From the NCBI GenBank assembly GCA_041687455.1, contig JAWLBY010000010.1, forward strand, positions 84,176 to 148,175: a stretch of DNA of 64,000 bases, in the 5' to 3' direction. The notes under the pieces were generated by a model that searched no databases, was not told the origin of the DNA, and saw nothing but the letters and a program-made list of their open reading frames with translations. The DNA is from JAWLBY01 sp041687455 (GTDB lineage: Bacteria > Pseudomonadota > Gammaproteobacteria > Xanthomonadales > Xanthomonadaceae). Positions 49,632 through 58,450 of the stretch are shown here, piece by piece. Position 1 is the stretch's first letter, and each line of letters opens with the position of its first letter. The translations under genes were made by a program, and so were the position numbers.

Positions 49632-50888
49632 ATGTCCAACACCGCGATGTTCCGCAAGGCCGCCCTCGAAAAGCTCGCCTCGCCCGAGCAGCTCGACACA
49701 TTGATGCAGACCACATCGCCGCGAAGCTGGCTCGCGCTCGGCGCGTTCGGTGCGGTGATCGTCGTCGTGCTGTTCTGGAGCGTGTTCGGCGAGATCGCGA
49801 CGCAGATCCGGGGGCAGGGCATCCTGCTGCGCGGCGATGCCGTGATGGCGGTGACCGCCGCGTCGCCGGGGCAACTGTCGAGCGTCACGGTGCGATCCGG
49901 CGACGTGGTCGAGCCCGGTCAGGTGCTGGCCGAAGTCGCACAGCCCGAGCTTGCGCTGCAGATCAGCCACCAGGGCCAGCGGCTGGCCGAACTCGAGGCG
50001 CAGGATCTGGAAGCCGCGCCGCTCGAAGCACGCAATCTGGAGCAGTCGCTGACGGCGCTGGACAGCGAAGACGGCAGCGTGCGCCGCGCGATCGCCGACT
50101 ATCGCGAACAGATCTCCGCGCTGCGCGAACGCGAGCAGGTGCAGGCGCAACTGGTCGAGCGCGGCCTGATCACGCGCGGCACGTTGCTGGCGACCCAGGC
50201 GAACCTGGCCGAAGTCGAACAGGCCGCATCGCGTGCCGAGGTTCGTCTGGCGCAGATCAGTTCGGAGCGGACCGCGTTGCAGCGGCAGGTGCAGGGCAGC
50301 CGCGAACAGCGTCGCACCCGGATCGACGAGCTGCGCCGCGAGCTGGCCCAGCTCGAGGCGCGCCGCAACGCGGTCAGCGTGATCCGCAGTCCGTATGCCG
50401 GGCGCGTGCTCGAGGTCACGGTCGATCCGGGCAACCTGGTGGGCCCCGGCATGCAGATCCTGACCCTGGAATCGCAGGCCAAGCCGCTCGAAGCGGTGCT
50501 CTACGTGCCGGCGCAGCAGGGCAAGAAGATCGCGCCGGGAATGGCGGTACGGGTATCGCCGTCGACCGTGCGCGCCGAGGAATTCGGTTTCATGAAGGCG
50601 ACCGTGAAGTCGGTATCGGATTTCCCTGTGTCGCCCGAAGGGCTGCGTCGCGTGCTCCGCAACGACACGCTGGTCGGTGCGTTGAGCGGCGACAGTGCGC
50701 CGATCGAGGTGCTGGCCGCGCTGGAGGTGGATGGCGACACGCCGTCCGGTTATGCGTGGTCGTCATCGGAAGGGCCGCCGAACGAGGTGTTCAGCGGCAC
50801 CCTGGCCGACGGCGGCATCGTCGTCGAGCGGCGTCGGCCGATCTCGTACGTGCTGCCGTTCCTGAAGCGCAGCGTCGGAGCGAACTGA
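49632..50888 (+). CDS. NHLM-type secretion adaptor (HlyD family)
   Basis: A 418-residue membrane fusion protein linking the inner-membrane ABC exporter to the outer-membrane channel. It has one N-terminal membrane helix (about 33-53), a lipoyl-like barrel half (VTAASPGQLSSVTVRSGDVVEPGQVLAEV), a coiled-coil hairpin (about 110-245) and the returning half (VIRSPYAGRVLEVTVDPGNLVGPGMQILTLE). The N-terminus (FRKAALEKLASPEQLDTLMQ) is typical of the NHLM bacteriocin secretion protein family, which supports assignment of the whole locus. Confidence 0.92.
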   Translation: MSNTAMFRKAALEKLASPEQLDTLMQTTSPRSWLALGAFGAVIVVVLFWSVFGEIATQIRGQGILLRGDAVMAVTAASPGQLSSVTVRSGDVVEPGQVLAEVAQPELALQISHQGQRLAELEAQDLEAAPLEARNLEQSLTALDSEDGSVRRAIADYREQISALREREQVQAQLVERGLITRGTLLATQANLAEVEQAASRAEVRLAQISSERTALQRQVQGSREQRRTRIDELRRELAQLEARRNAVSVIRSPYAGRVLEVTVDPGNLVGPGMQILTLESQAKPLEAVLYVPAQQGKKIAPGMAVRVSPSTVRAEEFGFMKATVKSVSDFPVSPEGLRRVLRNDTLVGALSGDSAPIEVLAALEVDGDTPSGYAWSSSEGPPNEVFSGTLADGGIVVERRRPISYVLPFLKRSVGAN

Positions 50889-50889
50889 C

Positions 50890-51015
50890 ATGGCCTGCTG
50901 CAGCGACAATCTGCACCGGCTGTGCGGGCGGCTTCGACCGCTGACCCTGATCGGCAGATCGCGGCTGCGATCGACCCTTGCGGTTGAAGCGGCAGTGCCG
51001 GGAGCCACGCGATGA
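50890..51015 (+). CDS. Possible 41-codon open frame between adaptor and exporter
   Basis: ATG 50890 is 1 nt after the adaptor stop, and the TGA at 51013-51015 overlaps the exporter ATG by 4 nt (ATGA). The product would be 41 residues with three Cys (positions 3, 4 and 12) and a basic middle. It has no leader-like or known features, and codon use (AGA, CGA, CTT, GTT) is less biased than in its neighbours. The coupling at both ends is the only support; it may be spacer DNA. Confidence 0.25.
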   Translation: MACCSDNLHRLCGRLRPLTLIGRSRLRSTLAVEAAVPGATR

Positions 51016-53219
51016 CCGCCGCCGCCACGACTGCCGATGCGACCGAAGCCACCAGTTACCCGCCGCCGCCGGAGCGCCGGGTCAAGACGCCGACCGTGAT
51101 CCAGATGGAGGCTGTCGAGTGCGGCGCCGCCGCGCTGTCGATCGTGCTCGGCTACTACGGCCGTTTCGCACCGCTCGAAGAACTGCGTGCCGAGTGCGGT
51201 GTCTCGCGCGACGGCAGCAAGGCCTCGAACGTGCTGAAGGCGGCACGCAAGATGGGCCTCGAGGCGAAGGGCTACAAGTACGGCCTCGAGGATCTGTACA
51301 AGCTCGATTACCCCTGCATCCTGTTCTGGAACTTCAACCACTTCCTGGTGCTGGAAGGCTTCCGCAAGGGCAGGGTCTACCTGAATGACCCGGCCGAGGG
51401 GCCGCGCGTGGTCGGCATGGAGGAGCTCGACGCATCGTTCTCCGGCGTCGTGCTGACGTTCAAGCCGGGTGCCGAGTTCAAGCGCGGCGGCAGTCCGCCG
51501 AGCATCGGCAACGCGCTGCGGCAGCGCTTGGTCGGTTCGGAAACTGCACTGCTGTTCACGGTGCTGTGCGGCCTGTGCCTGGTCGTTCCCGGACTGCTGG
51601 TGCCGACCTTTGGCCGCGTGTTCATCGACGAGTACCTGATCGGCGAGCGCAGCGACCTGATGGCGCCTCTGCTGATGGCGATGGGATTGACCGCGGTCTT
51701 CACCGCCGGGCTGAACGCGTTGCAGCAACATGTGTTGCTGCGGATGGAGACCCGACTCGCGCTCGATCATTCGAGTCGCTTCTTCAACCACATCCTGCGC
51801 CTGCCGGTGACCTATTTCGCACAACGCTTCGCCGGCGAGATCGGCTCGCGCGTGGCGCTGAACGACAACGTCGCGATGCTGATCTCCGGTCGGCTGGCGA
51901 CGATCGTGATCGACTGCGTGCTGATCGTCTTCTACGCGGTCATGATGCTGTTCTACAGCGTGCCGCTGACACTGATGTGCATGCTGCTGGCGGCGGTCAA
52001 CGTGCTGGCGGTCAAGGCGGTGTCGCGGATCCGCGTCGATGCCAGCCGGCGGCTGGCGCAGGAGTCGGGAAAGCTGACCGGCACCGCGATGGGCGGCCTG
52101 CGGATGATCGAGACGATCAAGGCCACCGGTGCCGAGGCAGAGTTCTTCTCGCGCTGGGCGGGCTACCAGGCCAAGGCGCTGAAGAGCGAGCAGGATCTCG
52201 GTGAGCTGAACGGCTACACGGCCGCGGTGCCGCCGCTGGTCACCGCGCTGATCACCGCGGCGATCCTGCTGTACGGCGGCTCGCTGGTCATGGAGGGTGC
52301 GCTGACGGTCGGCATGCTGATCGCGTACCAGACGCTGATGACCAGCTTCGTCCGCCCGCTGAACAACTTCGTCCGGTTCGGCGGCTCGGTGCAGGAGCTG
52401 CAGGCCGACATGAACCGTCTCGACGACGTGCTGGCCAATCCGCAGGACGACAGCTACGACGAACGGCGCGAGTACGATCCGGCCACCGGCAACATGCTGA
52501 AACTGTCCGGCGAAATCGAACTGCGCAACGTCTCGTTCGGCTACAGCCCGCTCGAGCCGGCGCTGATCGAGGACTTCGACCTGAAGATCAAGCCCGGCCA
52601 GCGGGTTGCGCTGGTCGGCGGCTCGGGTTCCGGCAAGTCGACCGTGGCCAAGCTTATTACCGGCTTGTACAAGCCGTGGACCGGCCAGGTGCTGTTCCAG
52701 GGTATCGATCGCGAGCGCATTCCGCATTTCCTGCTCGCCAACTCGCTCGGCGTGGTCGATCAGGACATCTTCCTGTTCCGCGGCACGGTGCGCGAGAACC
52801 TGACCATGTGGGACGCGACCGTGCCGGACGCCGCGATCACCGCCGCCTGCGCCGATGCGCAGATCGCCGAAGTGATCGAGACGCGTGACGGCGCCTACCA
52901 GTCGATGGTCGAGGAGGGCGGCGGCAACTTCTCCGGCGGCCAGGCGCAGCGGCTCGAGATTGCCCGCTCGCTGGTGTCGAGCCCGAGCATGCTGGTGCTC
53001 GACGAGGCGACCAGCGCGCTCGATCCGACCACCGAGATGCTGATCGACGACGCGATCCGCCGGCGCGGCTGCACCTGCGTGATCGTCGCGCACCGGCTGG
53101 CGACGATTCGCGACTGCGACGAGATCATCGTCATGCAGCGCGGCAAGATCGTGCAGCGCGGAACCCACGAGCAGATGAAGAACGCCGACGGCCCGTACGC
53201 CGAGCTGATCAAGGAATGA
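51012..53219 (+). CDS. NHLM exporter: C39 peptidase/permease/ATPase
   Basis: A 735-residue peptidase-containing ABC transporter that cuts leaders after GG and exports the core. The C39 domain (about 25-155) has Q31 and the nucleophile C37 in QMEAVECGAAALSIVLGYYG, H110 in NFNHFLVLEGF and Asp in YLNDPAEGP, so it should be active. Six membrane helices follow (about 165-450), then the ATPase with Walker A GGSGSGKST, signature FSGGQAQRLE, Walker B MLVLDEATSALD and switch AHRLA. Its substrates are surely the two GG precursors 10 kb upstream in the same gene run. The stop overlaps the second ABC gene by 4 nt. Confidence 0.95.
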   Translation: MTAAATTADATEATSYPPPPERRVKTPTVIQMEAVECGAAALSIVLGYYGRFAPLEELRAECGVSRDGSKASNVLKAARKMGLEAKGYKYGLEDLYKLDYPCILFWNFNHFLVLEGFRKGRVYLNDPAEGPRVVGMEELDASFSGVVLTFKPGAEFKRGGSPPSIGNALRQRLVGSETALLFTVLCGLCLVVPGLLVPTFGRVFIDEYLIGERSDLMAPLLMAMGLTAVFTAGLNALQQHVLLRMETRLALDHSSRFFNHILRLPVTYFAQRFAGEIGSRVALNDNVAMLISGRLATIVIDCVLIVFYAVMMLFYSVPLTLMCMLLAAVNVLAVKAVSRIRVDASRRLAQESGKLTGTAMGGLRMIETIKATGAEAEFFSRWAGYQAKALKSEQDLGELNGYTAAVPPLVTALITAAILLYGGSLVMEGALTVGMLIAYQTLMTSFVRPLNNFVRFGGSVQELQADMNRLDDVLANPQDDSYDERREYDPATGNMLKLSGEIELRNVSFGYSPLEPALIEDFDLKIKPGQRVALVGGSGSGKSTVAKLITGLYKPWTGQVLFQGIDRERIPHFLLANSLGVVDQDIFLFRGTVRENLTMWDATVPDAAITAACADAQIAEVIETRDGAYQSMVEEGGGNFSGGQAQRLEIARSLVSSPSMLVLDEATSALDPTTEMLIDDAIRRRGCTCVIVAHRLATIRDCDEIIVMQRGKIVQRGTHEQMKNADGPYAELIKE

Positions 53220-56203
53220 CGATGGCTTCCGAAGTCGTTGCTGAACTCGAACGGATCGATCGGGCGACCGAAGAATCGGCGCTGGCGGTGCTGGCGCGTG
53301 CCGAAGGCGAGCCGTTCGAACTGTCCGGCCTGACGCCGCTGGTGCTGTCGGATCCGCAGTCGGTCTGGTACGTCGAACGCGGCCGGGTCGAGATGTTCAC
53401 GGTCGAGATCGACGAAGGCGAAGCGGTCGGCCATCGCACCAACTTCACGACCATCGAGGCCGGCCAGTTGATGTTCGGCATGGATCTCGAAAGCTTCGCG
53501 ATGGGCCATGGCTTTCTCGCGGTCGGCAAACTCGGGACACGCGCCTGGCGGCTCGACATCGATGCGCTGCGGGCACACGCCGGCGCGCCGGAACTCGGCG
53601 CCGAGATCGCCCGGCTGGTCGATATCTGGGTCGGCAAGATGTCGACCAGCCTGACCCGCGACATCCAGCCGAAGCCGCTGGCGCAGGCGAACCTGCAGTC
53701 GGGCGATCGCCGCGAGCTCGCGCACGGCGCCAGCGTGCGCGCCGCGCAGGGCGTGCTGTGGATCGAGGCCGAGCGCGGCGACCTGGTGTTCCTCGGCCTC
53801 GAATCGCTCGATCTGGAAGTGCGCGAAGTCGCGTTCCCGGTAGCGACCGACAGTTGGCTGTCCGCCGCCAATGCCGGCGGCAGCGACACCCACCTGCGGG
53901 CTGCACGTGGCGTGGAGCTGGTAGCCGACGCGCGCTTCTGGGACGGCCTCGCGGTGTTCCACGAAGTGCTGGTCAGTTGCGAATTCATCAACAAGCGGCT
54001 GGCGGCGGTCGATGAGTTCAACAGGCTCAACGAGAAGGCCGAGCATGCCGAGCAGGCGCGCCGACAGGCCTATGCCGAGATCTACTCGGTACTGGCGCAG
54101 CCGGGGCGCAAGCGGCGCGATGTCGCGATCGGCGATGGCGAGCATCCGTTCGCGGCGGCCGCACGGCTGGTCGGCACCGCTGGCGGCGTCGACGTGGTCG
54201 TGCCGAAGGGCTTCGAGAAGCTCGAGACCGTAGAAGACCGGCTGCATGCGATCAGCCGCGCGTCGCGCTTCCGGGTCCGCGGCGTGGTGCTGCGCGACGA
54301 ATGGTGGAAGCACGACCAGGGCCCGATCGTGGCCCAGCGCGAGGCCGACCAGCAGCCGGTCGCATTGCTGCCGCTGTCGCCGACCCGCTACGAGTACGTC
54401 GTGCCGGCGACCGGCGAACGCGGTCCGGTTACGCCGGCCGTCGCCGAGTCGCTGGCGCCGTTCGGTGCGGTGTTCTATCGGCCGTTCCCGGGCGGCGCGC
54501 TGTCGGCGTTCGATCTGGTCCGCTTCGGCATGCGTGGGTTGGCCGGCGATGCACTGACGCTGGTTGCGATGGGTCTCGCGGTGGGCCTGCTCGGTGCGCT
54601 GACGCCGCTGTTCACCGGACAGATCTTCGACCAGGCGATTCCGGAGGCGAACCGGACCATGCTGGCCCAGTTCGGTATCGCGCTGCTGATCGCCGCATTC
54701 GTGTCGACCGTGTTCAACTTCACCCAGCAGATCGCCGCGCTGCGGATCCAGGGGAAGATGGATTACTCGATCCAGGCGGCGGTCTGGGATCGGCTGCTGA
54801 ATCTGCCGGCGAATTTCTTCAGTCACTATTCGGCCGGTGATCTGGCCGAGCGTGCGGCCGGCATCAATGCAATCCGCAGCCTGCTGGCCGGCGCCGGTGT
54901 CGCCGCGATCCTCGGCACGCTGTCGTCGGTGTTCTTCGTCGGCCTGATGTTCTACTACAGCCTGCGTCTGGCGCTGGTTGCGATGGCGCTGACGCTGCTG
55001 TTCGTCGGTTTCAGCTTCGTTGCCAACCTGCTGCAGATTCGCGCGCAGCGCGAGAACCTGCAGTACCAGGGAAAGCTCGCCGGGCTCGTCCTGCAGTTGC
55101 TGTCAGGCGTTGCGAAGCTCCGCACGTCCGGTTCCGAGTCGCATGCGTTCGCGGTGTGGGCGCGTACCTTCGCCGAGAGCCGGCGCCTGTCGCTGCGGAT
55201 CGGCAGCATCCAGAACGGCGTGACGGTGTTCAATGCGGCATTTCCGATCGTGTCTTCGATCGCGCTGTTCTCGGCAGTGGCCGCGTTCGCCGATGGCAGG
55301 GGTATGTCGACCGGCGAGTTCATCGCGTTCTCGGCGGCCTACGGCGCATTCCTCAACGCGATGGTCGCGTTGTCGGATGCCTCGCTCGGCCTGCTGCGCG
55401 CGATTCCGCTGTACGAACGGCTGAAGCCGATCATCGTCACGACGCCGGAAACCGACGAGAGCAAGGAATCGCCGGGGCCACTGTCCGGCGGCATCGATCT
55501 TTCGCACGTCCACTTCCGTTATACCGAAGATGGCCCATGGATCGTCCGCGACGTGTCGCTGACGATCCGGCCCGGCGAATTCATCGCCTTCGTCGGCGGT
55601 TCCGGCTGCGGCAAGTCGACGCTGATGCGGTTGATCGTCGGCTTCGAGCGGCCGCAGAAGGGCAGCGTCTACTACGACGGCAAGGACCTCGCCTCGCTCG
55701 ACCTGCGCGAAGTGCGGCAGCAGATGGGCGTGGTGCTGCAGGACAGCCAGGTGTTGCCGACCGACATCTTCCGCAACATCGTCGGCACCTCCTCGCGCAC
55801 GGTCGAGGAAGCATGGGAAGCGGCGCGCAAGGTCGGCCTCGACCAGGACATCCGCGCGATGCCGATGGGCATGCACACCTACGTCATGGAAGGCGGCGGT
55901 GGATTTTCCGGCGGCCAGAAGCAGCGCCTGCTGCTGGCCCGGTCGGTCGTGCACAACCCGCGCATCATGCTGCTCGACGAAGCGACCAGCGCGCTCGACA
56001 ACCGTACCCAGTCGCAAGTCACCGAGAGCATGGAGCGGATGCAGGCGACCCGCATCGTCATCGCGCACCGGCTGTCGACGATCATCCGTGCCGATCGGAT
56101 CTGCATGCTCGACCAGGGCCAGATCGCCGAGATCGGCAGCTACGAGGAGCTGATGGAGATGAACGGCCTGTTCGCGCAGCTCGCCCGGCGGCAGCTCGCA
56201 TGA
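53216..56203 (+). CDS. NHLM exporter: permease/ATPase subunit without peptidase
   Basis: A 995-residue ABC half-transporter paired with the C39-containing subunit, as usual in NHLM systems. It lacks the C39 domain. The first 400 residues hold cupin/cyclic-nucleotide-binding-like beta segments (VWYVERGRVEMFTVEI, TIEAGQLMFGMD and a second set near 165-205) of unknown ligand. Membrane helices run from about 440 to 730; the ATPase has Walker A GGSGCGKST, signature FSGGQKQRLL, Walker B IMLLDEATSALD and AHRLS. ATG 53216 overlaps the previous stop; ATG 53222 is also possible. Both subunits seem ATPase-competent. Confidence 0.93.
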   Translation: MTMASEVVAELERIDRATEESALAVLARAEGEPFELSGLTPLVLSDPQSVWYVERGRVEMFTVEIDEGEAVGHRTNFTTIEAGQLMFGMDLESFAMGHGFLAVGKLGTRAWRLDIDALRAHAGAPELGAEIARLVDIWVGKMSTSLTRDIQPKPLAQANLQSGDRRELAHGASVRAAQGVLWIEAERGDLVFLGLESLDLEVREVAFPVATDSWLSAANAGGSDTHLRAARGVELVADARFWDGLAVFHEVLVSCEFINKRLAAVDEFNRLNEKAEHAEQARRQAYAEIYSVLAQPGRKRRDVAIGDGEHPFAAAARLVGTAGGVDVVVPKGFEKLETVEDRLHAISRASRFRVRGVVLRDEWWKHDQGPIVAQREADQQPVALLPLSPTRYEYVVPATGERGPVTPAVAESLAPFGAVFYRPFPGGALSAFDLVRFGMRGLAGDALTLVAMGLAVGLLGALTPLFTGQIFDQAIPEANRTMLAQFGIALLIAAFVSTVFNFTQQIAALRIQGKMDYSIQAAVWDRLLNLPANFFSHYSAGDLAERAAGINAIRSLLAGAGVAAILGTLSSVFFVGLMFYYSLRLALVAMALTLLFVGFSFVANLLQIRAQRENLQYQGKLAGLVLQLLSGVAKLRTSGSESHAFAVWARTFAESRRLSLRIGSIQNGVTVFNAAFPIVSSIALFSAVAAFADGRGMSTGEFIAFSAAYGAFLNAMVALSDASLGLLRAIPLYERLKPIIVTTPETDESKESPGPLSGGIDLSHVHFRYTEDGPWIVRDVSLTIRPGEFIAFVGGSGCGKSTLMRLIVGFERPQKGSVYYDGKDLASLDLREVRQQMGVVLQDSQVLPTDIFRNIVGTSSRTVEEAWEAARKVGLDQDIRAMPMGMHTYVMEGGGGFSGGQKQRLLLARSVVHNPRIMLLDEATSALDNRTQSQVTESMERMQATRIVIAHRLSTIIRADRICMLDQGQIAEIGSYEELMEMNGLFAQLARRQLA

Positions 56204-56955
56204 GTGCGGTCGCGACTGGCGATGGCCTGCACGAGCGGATCGTCGCCCGGCTGCTCGCCGCGCGCGAACGCTACGGGCGCGACGCGATGCGGCGCGTCGA
56301 GCACGCCTTCCTGCATTACGCGCGGCTGCGTCCGCCACTGCGGCCGCGCGATCCGTTGCAGCGGCCGACCTGGCTGCTGCCCGGCGTCGAGGACGCCGGA
56401 CCGTGGCCGGCGTCCGAACGGCTGCCGGCATTGGCGCGTCTCGAACAGGCGGCCGAGCTGATCCGGGACGAAGCGCTCGCCGCGCTCGGGCAGCAACAGC
56501 CGTTCGACGACGGCACTCCGCACAGCGGCCGCTGGTCCGCGATCCACCTGCGCTACGGCTCGCGTCCGGTCGACGGCGCCGCGCAACGGATGCCGCGGAC
56601 CAGTGCGCTGATCGCGGAGCTGCCGCAGCTCGGCGAAATGGCGATGATCTCGGTGCTCGACGAGGGCTGCCACATCAAGCCGCACTGCGGCCTGCACAAC
56701 TACCGCTGGACCGCCCACCTCGGCCTGCAGATCCCCGAGCACTGCTGGTTCCGGGTCGGCAGCGAAACGCGCCGCTGGCAGCCGGGCCACTGCCTGCTGT
56801 TCGACGACAGCTACGACCACGAAGCGCGCAACGACGGTCCCGGCGCGCGGGTGATCCTGCTGATCGACTTCTGGCATCCCGACCTGCGCGCCGACGAAAT
56901 CGCCGTGCTCGATTCGATCGCCGGCGACCTGGCGGAGCTGCGCAGGATGCCGTGA
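56200..56955 (+). CDS. Aspartyl/asparaginyl beta-hydroxylase family enzyme
   Basis: A 251-residue Fe(II)/2-oxoglutarate-dependent hydroxylase of the AspH family. The C-terminal half shows the family pattern: GCHIKPHCGLHNYRWTAHLGLQIP (with H158 and H162), RRWQPGHCLLFDDSYDHEARNDG and RVILLIDFWHP. It has no signal peptide, so it acts in the cytosol before export. It overlaps the exporter gene by 4 nt and is the last gene of the run. A beta-hydroxylated Asn or Asp in the lanthipeptide core is the natural prediction (compare CinX in cinnamycin synthesis). Asn follows the core Cys in both precursors. No terminator is visible in the 99 nt after it. Confidence 0.85.
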   Translation: MSAVATGDGLHERIVARLLAARERYGRDAMRRVEHAFLHYARLRPPLRPRDPLQRPTWLLPGVEDAGPWPASERLPALARLEQAAELIRDEALAALGQQQPFDDGTPHSGRWSAIHLRYGSRPVDGAAQRMPRTSALIAELPQLGEMAMISVLDEGCHIKPHCGLHNYRWTAHLGLQIPEHCWFRVGSETRRWQPGHCLLFDDSYDHEARNDGPGARVILLIDFWHPDLRADEIAVLDSIAGDLAELRRMP

Positions 56956-57054
56956 CGCCCGGCCGCGCCCGGTGCGAAGCGATCGACCGCGCTGTTCGAG
57001 CGGACACGCCGGGCAGCGTTCCCGCGGCCAGCCGACCGCGGCGCGCCGTCGTCG

Positions 57055-57240
57055 TCACGAATCCCCGGCAAGCAGGCCGTCCGCATCGACCTCGGCATTG
57101 TCGACATCGCGTGCGCTCTGGTCGATCCGGTGGAAGTGGTAGCGCTCGATGAACTCGGCTGTCGCCGGCCGCCGTGACCGCACCACCTGGTCCCGATCGA
57201 AATCGTAACTGTCGAAGAAATACACCGTGACCCTGGCCAT
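57055..57240 (-). CDS. Small conserved-looking protein (61 aa)
   Basis: A 61-residue product, MARVTVYFFDSYDFDRDQ followed by a basic RSRRPATAEFIERY segment and an acidic end. It resembles short hypothetical proteins with a V-T-V-Y-x-F-x-S-Y-D start and an R-P-A-T motif found in several proteobacteria; the function is unknown. A good ribosome site (AGGAGG, 5 nt spacing) precedes ATG 57240. Longer in-frame starts add a dissimilar N-terminus. It faces the end of the RiPP operon and is probably unrelated to it. Confidence 0.7.
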   Translation of the reverse strand: MARVTVYFFDSYDFDRDQVVRSRRPATAEFIERYHFHRIDQSARDVDNAEVDADGLLAGDS

Positions 57241-57476
57241 GCGCCCTCCTGTCGCGAACTGCGACGCTGCAGTCCGAGCGTAGCGGGGCAGGGGTGAATC
57301 GGCGGCGAAGCCGTCGCAGGACGCGACAGCCTCCGGCAATCCTGCGCAGGCGGGGGCGACCAATACGGGCGAGGGCGTGACGACGCAGGCGTCGTGCTAT
57401 CTCCGGATAGCAGTGGGCGAACGCCGGGCCGACCGCCGGCAGCAACGGCAGAATGGATTCCGGCCTTCGCCGGAAT

Positions 57477-57926
57477 GACGAGCAAAGGGCGCCTGAATCG
57501 CGCTGACGTCGGGTTGCAGGGACGAGTGCGACACCGTCATCCCGGCAAGAGCCCACTGTGTCCCGGGAACATGGCTGGTGCCGAATCTCGCGACACCGTC
57601 ATCCCGGCGGAAACCAGGCGGAAGCCGGGATCCATCTTGATCCCGCTCTCGGAACAACCCATTGCGCGAAACGCAACATGGATCCCGGCTCCGCCGGAAT
57701 GACGAGCAAAGGGCGCCTGAATCTCGCTGACGTCGGGTTGCAGGGACGAGTGCGACACCGTCGTCCCGGCAAGAGCCCACTGCTGTCCCGGGAACATGGC
57801 TGGTGCCGAATCTCGCGACACCGTCATCCCGGCGGAAGCCGGGATCCATCTTGATCCCGCTCTCGGAACAACCCAATGCGCGAAACGCAACATGGATCCC
57901 GGCTCCGCCGGGATGACGAGCAACGG
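57477..57926 (+). repeat. Direct duplication of a 224-bp block carrying GTCATCCCGGCGG-type palindromes
   Basis: Copy 1 (57477-57700) and copy 2 (57701 to about 57926) begin GACGAGCAAAGGGCGCCTGA and run in parallel with few differences. Each contains a CGACACCGTCATCCCGGCGG...GCCGGGATCCATC element; copy 1 has an extra ACCAGGCGGAA. More fragments lie just outside (ATTCCGGCCTTCGCCGGAATGACG at 57454-57477; GGGATCCATCGCG near 58019; GAGCCTGTCGAAGGGCTGGGATGACG near 58145). Open frames across the block (both strands) are repeat translations, not genes. Confidence 0.85.
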
Positions 57927-58190
57927 CGTCGTGCAATCGAGTCGGCGGGCGCCAACAGGCGCCGAAGAGCCAGCGGCAGAAGACACTCGCAGTTCATCCA
58001 ACAGCAGTAGGCAAGAGCCGGGATCCATCGCGATGCTGCTTTCGGAACAGTCCGTCGCGCGAGGAGCAGCCTGGACATCGTTCGGAACCGGCCATTGCGC
58101 GAATCCAACATGGGCCTTGGCTCAGCCGAGAGCCCGCCAGTCCTGAGCCTGTCGAAGGGCTGGGATGACGAGCAGAGCAGTCGGGGGTGA

Positions 58191-58450
58191 CGGCAAAACG
58201 GATCATCGACTTGCGTGATGGCCACGCGCGTCCACAGCGCTCGGCGAAGTTTCCCCGGAAGTGCGGTGCAGGCGCGCAATCCTTGGGGTGCCTGGTCCGG
58301 ATTGAAAATATTGCATTGACCGTTCGTCGGCGCTGCCGCACCATCCGCCGTTCGGGAACCGGGCACGCAATGTGCCCCGGCGGCGGGATGCCGCACGCCG
58401 TCTGACGGCGAACAACAACCAGAGCAAACAACACGCATCAGGGGACATCG
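58191..58450 (+). other. Intergenic region upstream of the giant secreted protein
   Basis: Apart from the repeats above, this spacer holds one AT-rich patch (58300-58320, GATTGAAAATATTGCATTGAC), the most AT-rich spot in the area and a likely promoter region, although -35/-10 pairs are poor. AACACGCATCAGGGGACATCG leads into the start codon, with AGGGGA about 7 nt before it as ribosome site. The stretch 57241-57476 shows no gene, only repeat fragments. Confidence 0.4.

Noticed and set aside
52895..54826. 643-codon minus-strand open frame opposite the two ABC subunits
   Set aside because: Both plus-strand genes carry full Walker and signature motifs here; the antisense product has none.
57394..58146. 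Several 80-180 codon frames in the repeat region on both strands
   Set aside because: All run across the duplicated palindromic elements and give the same repeated peptide pieces; none has a ribosome site or known domain.
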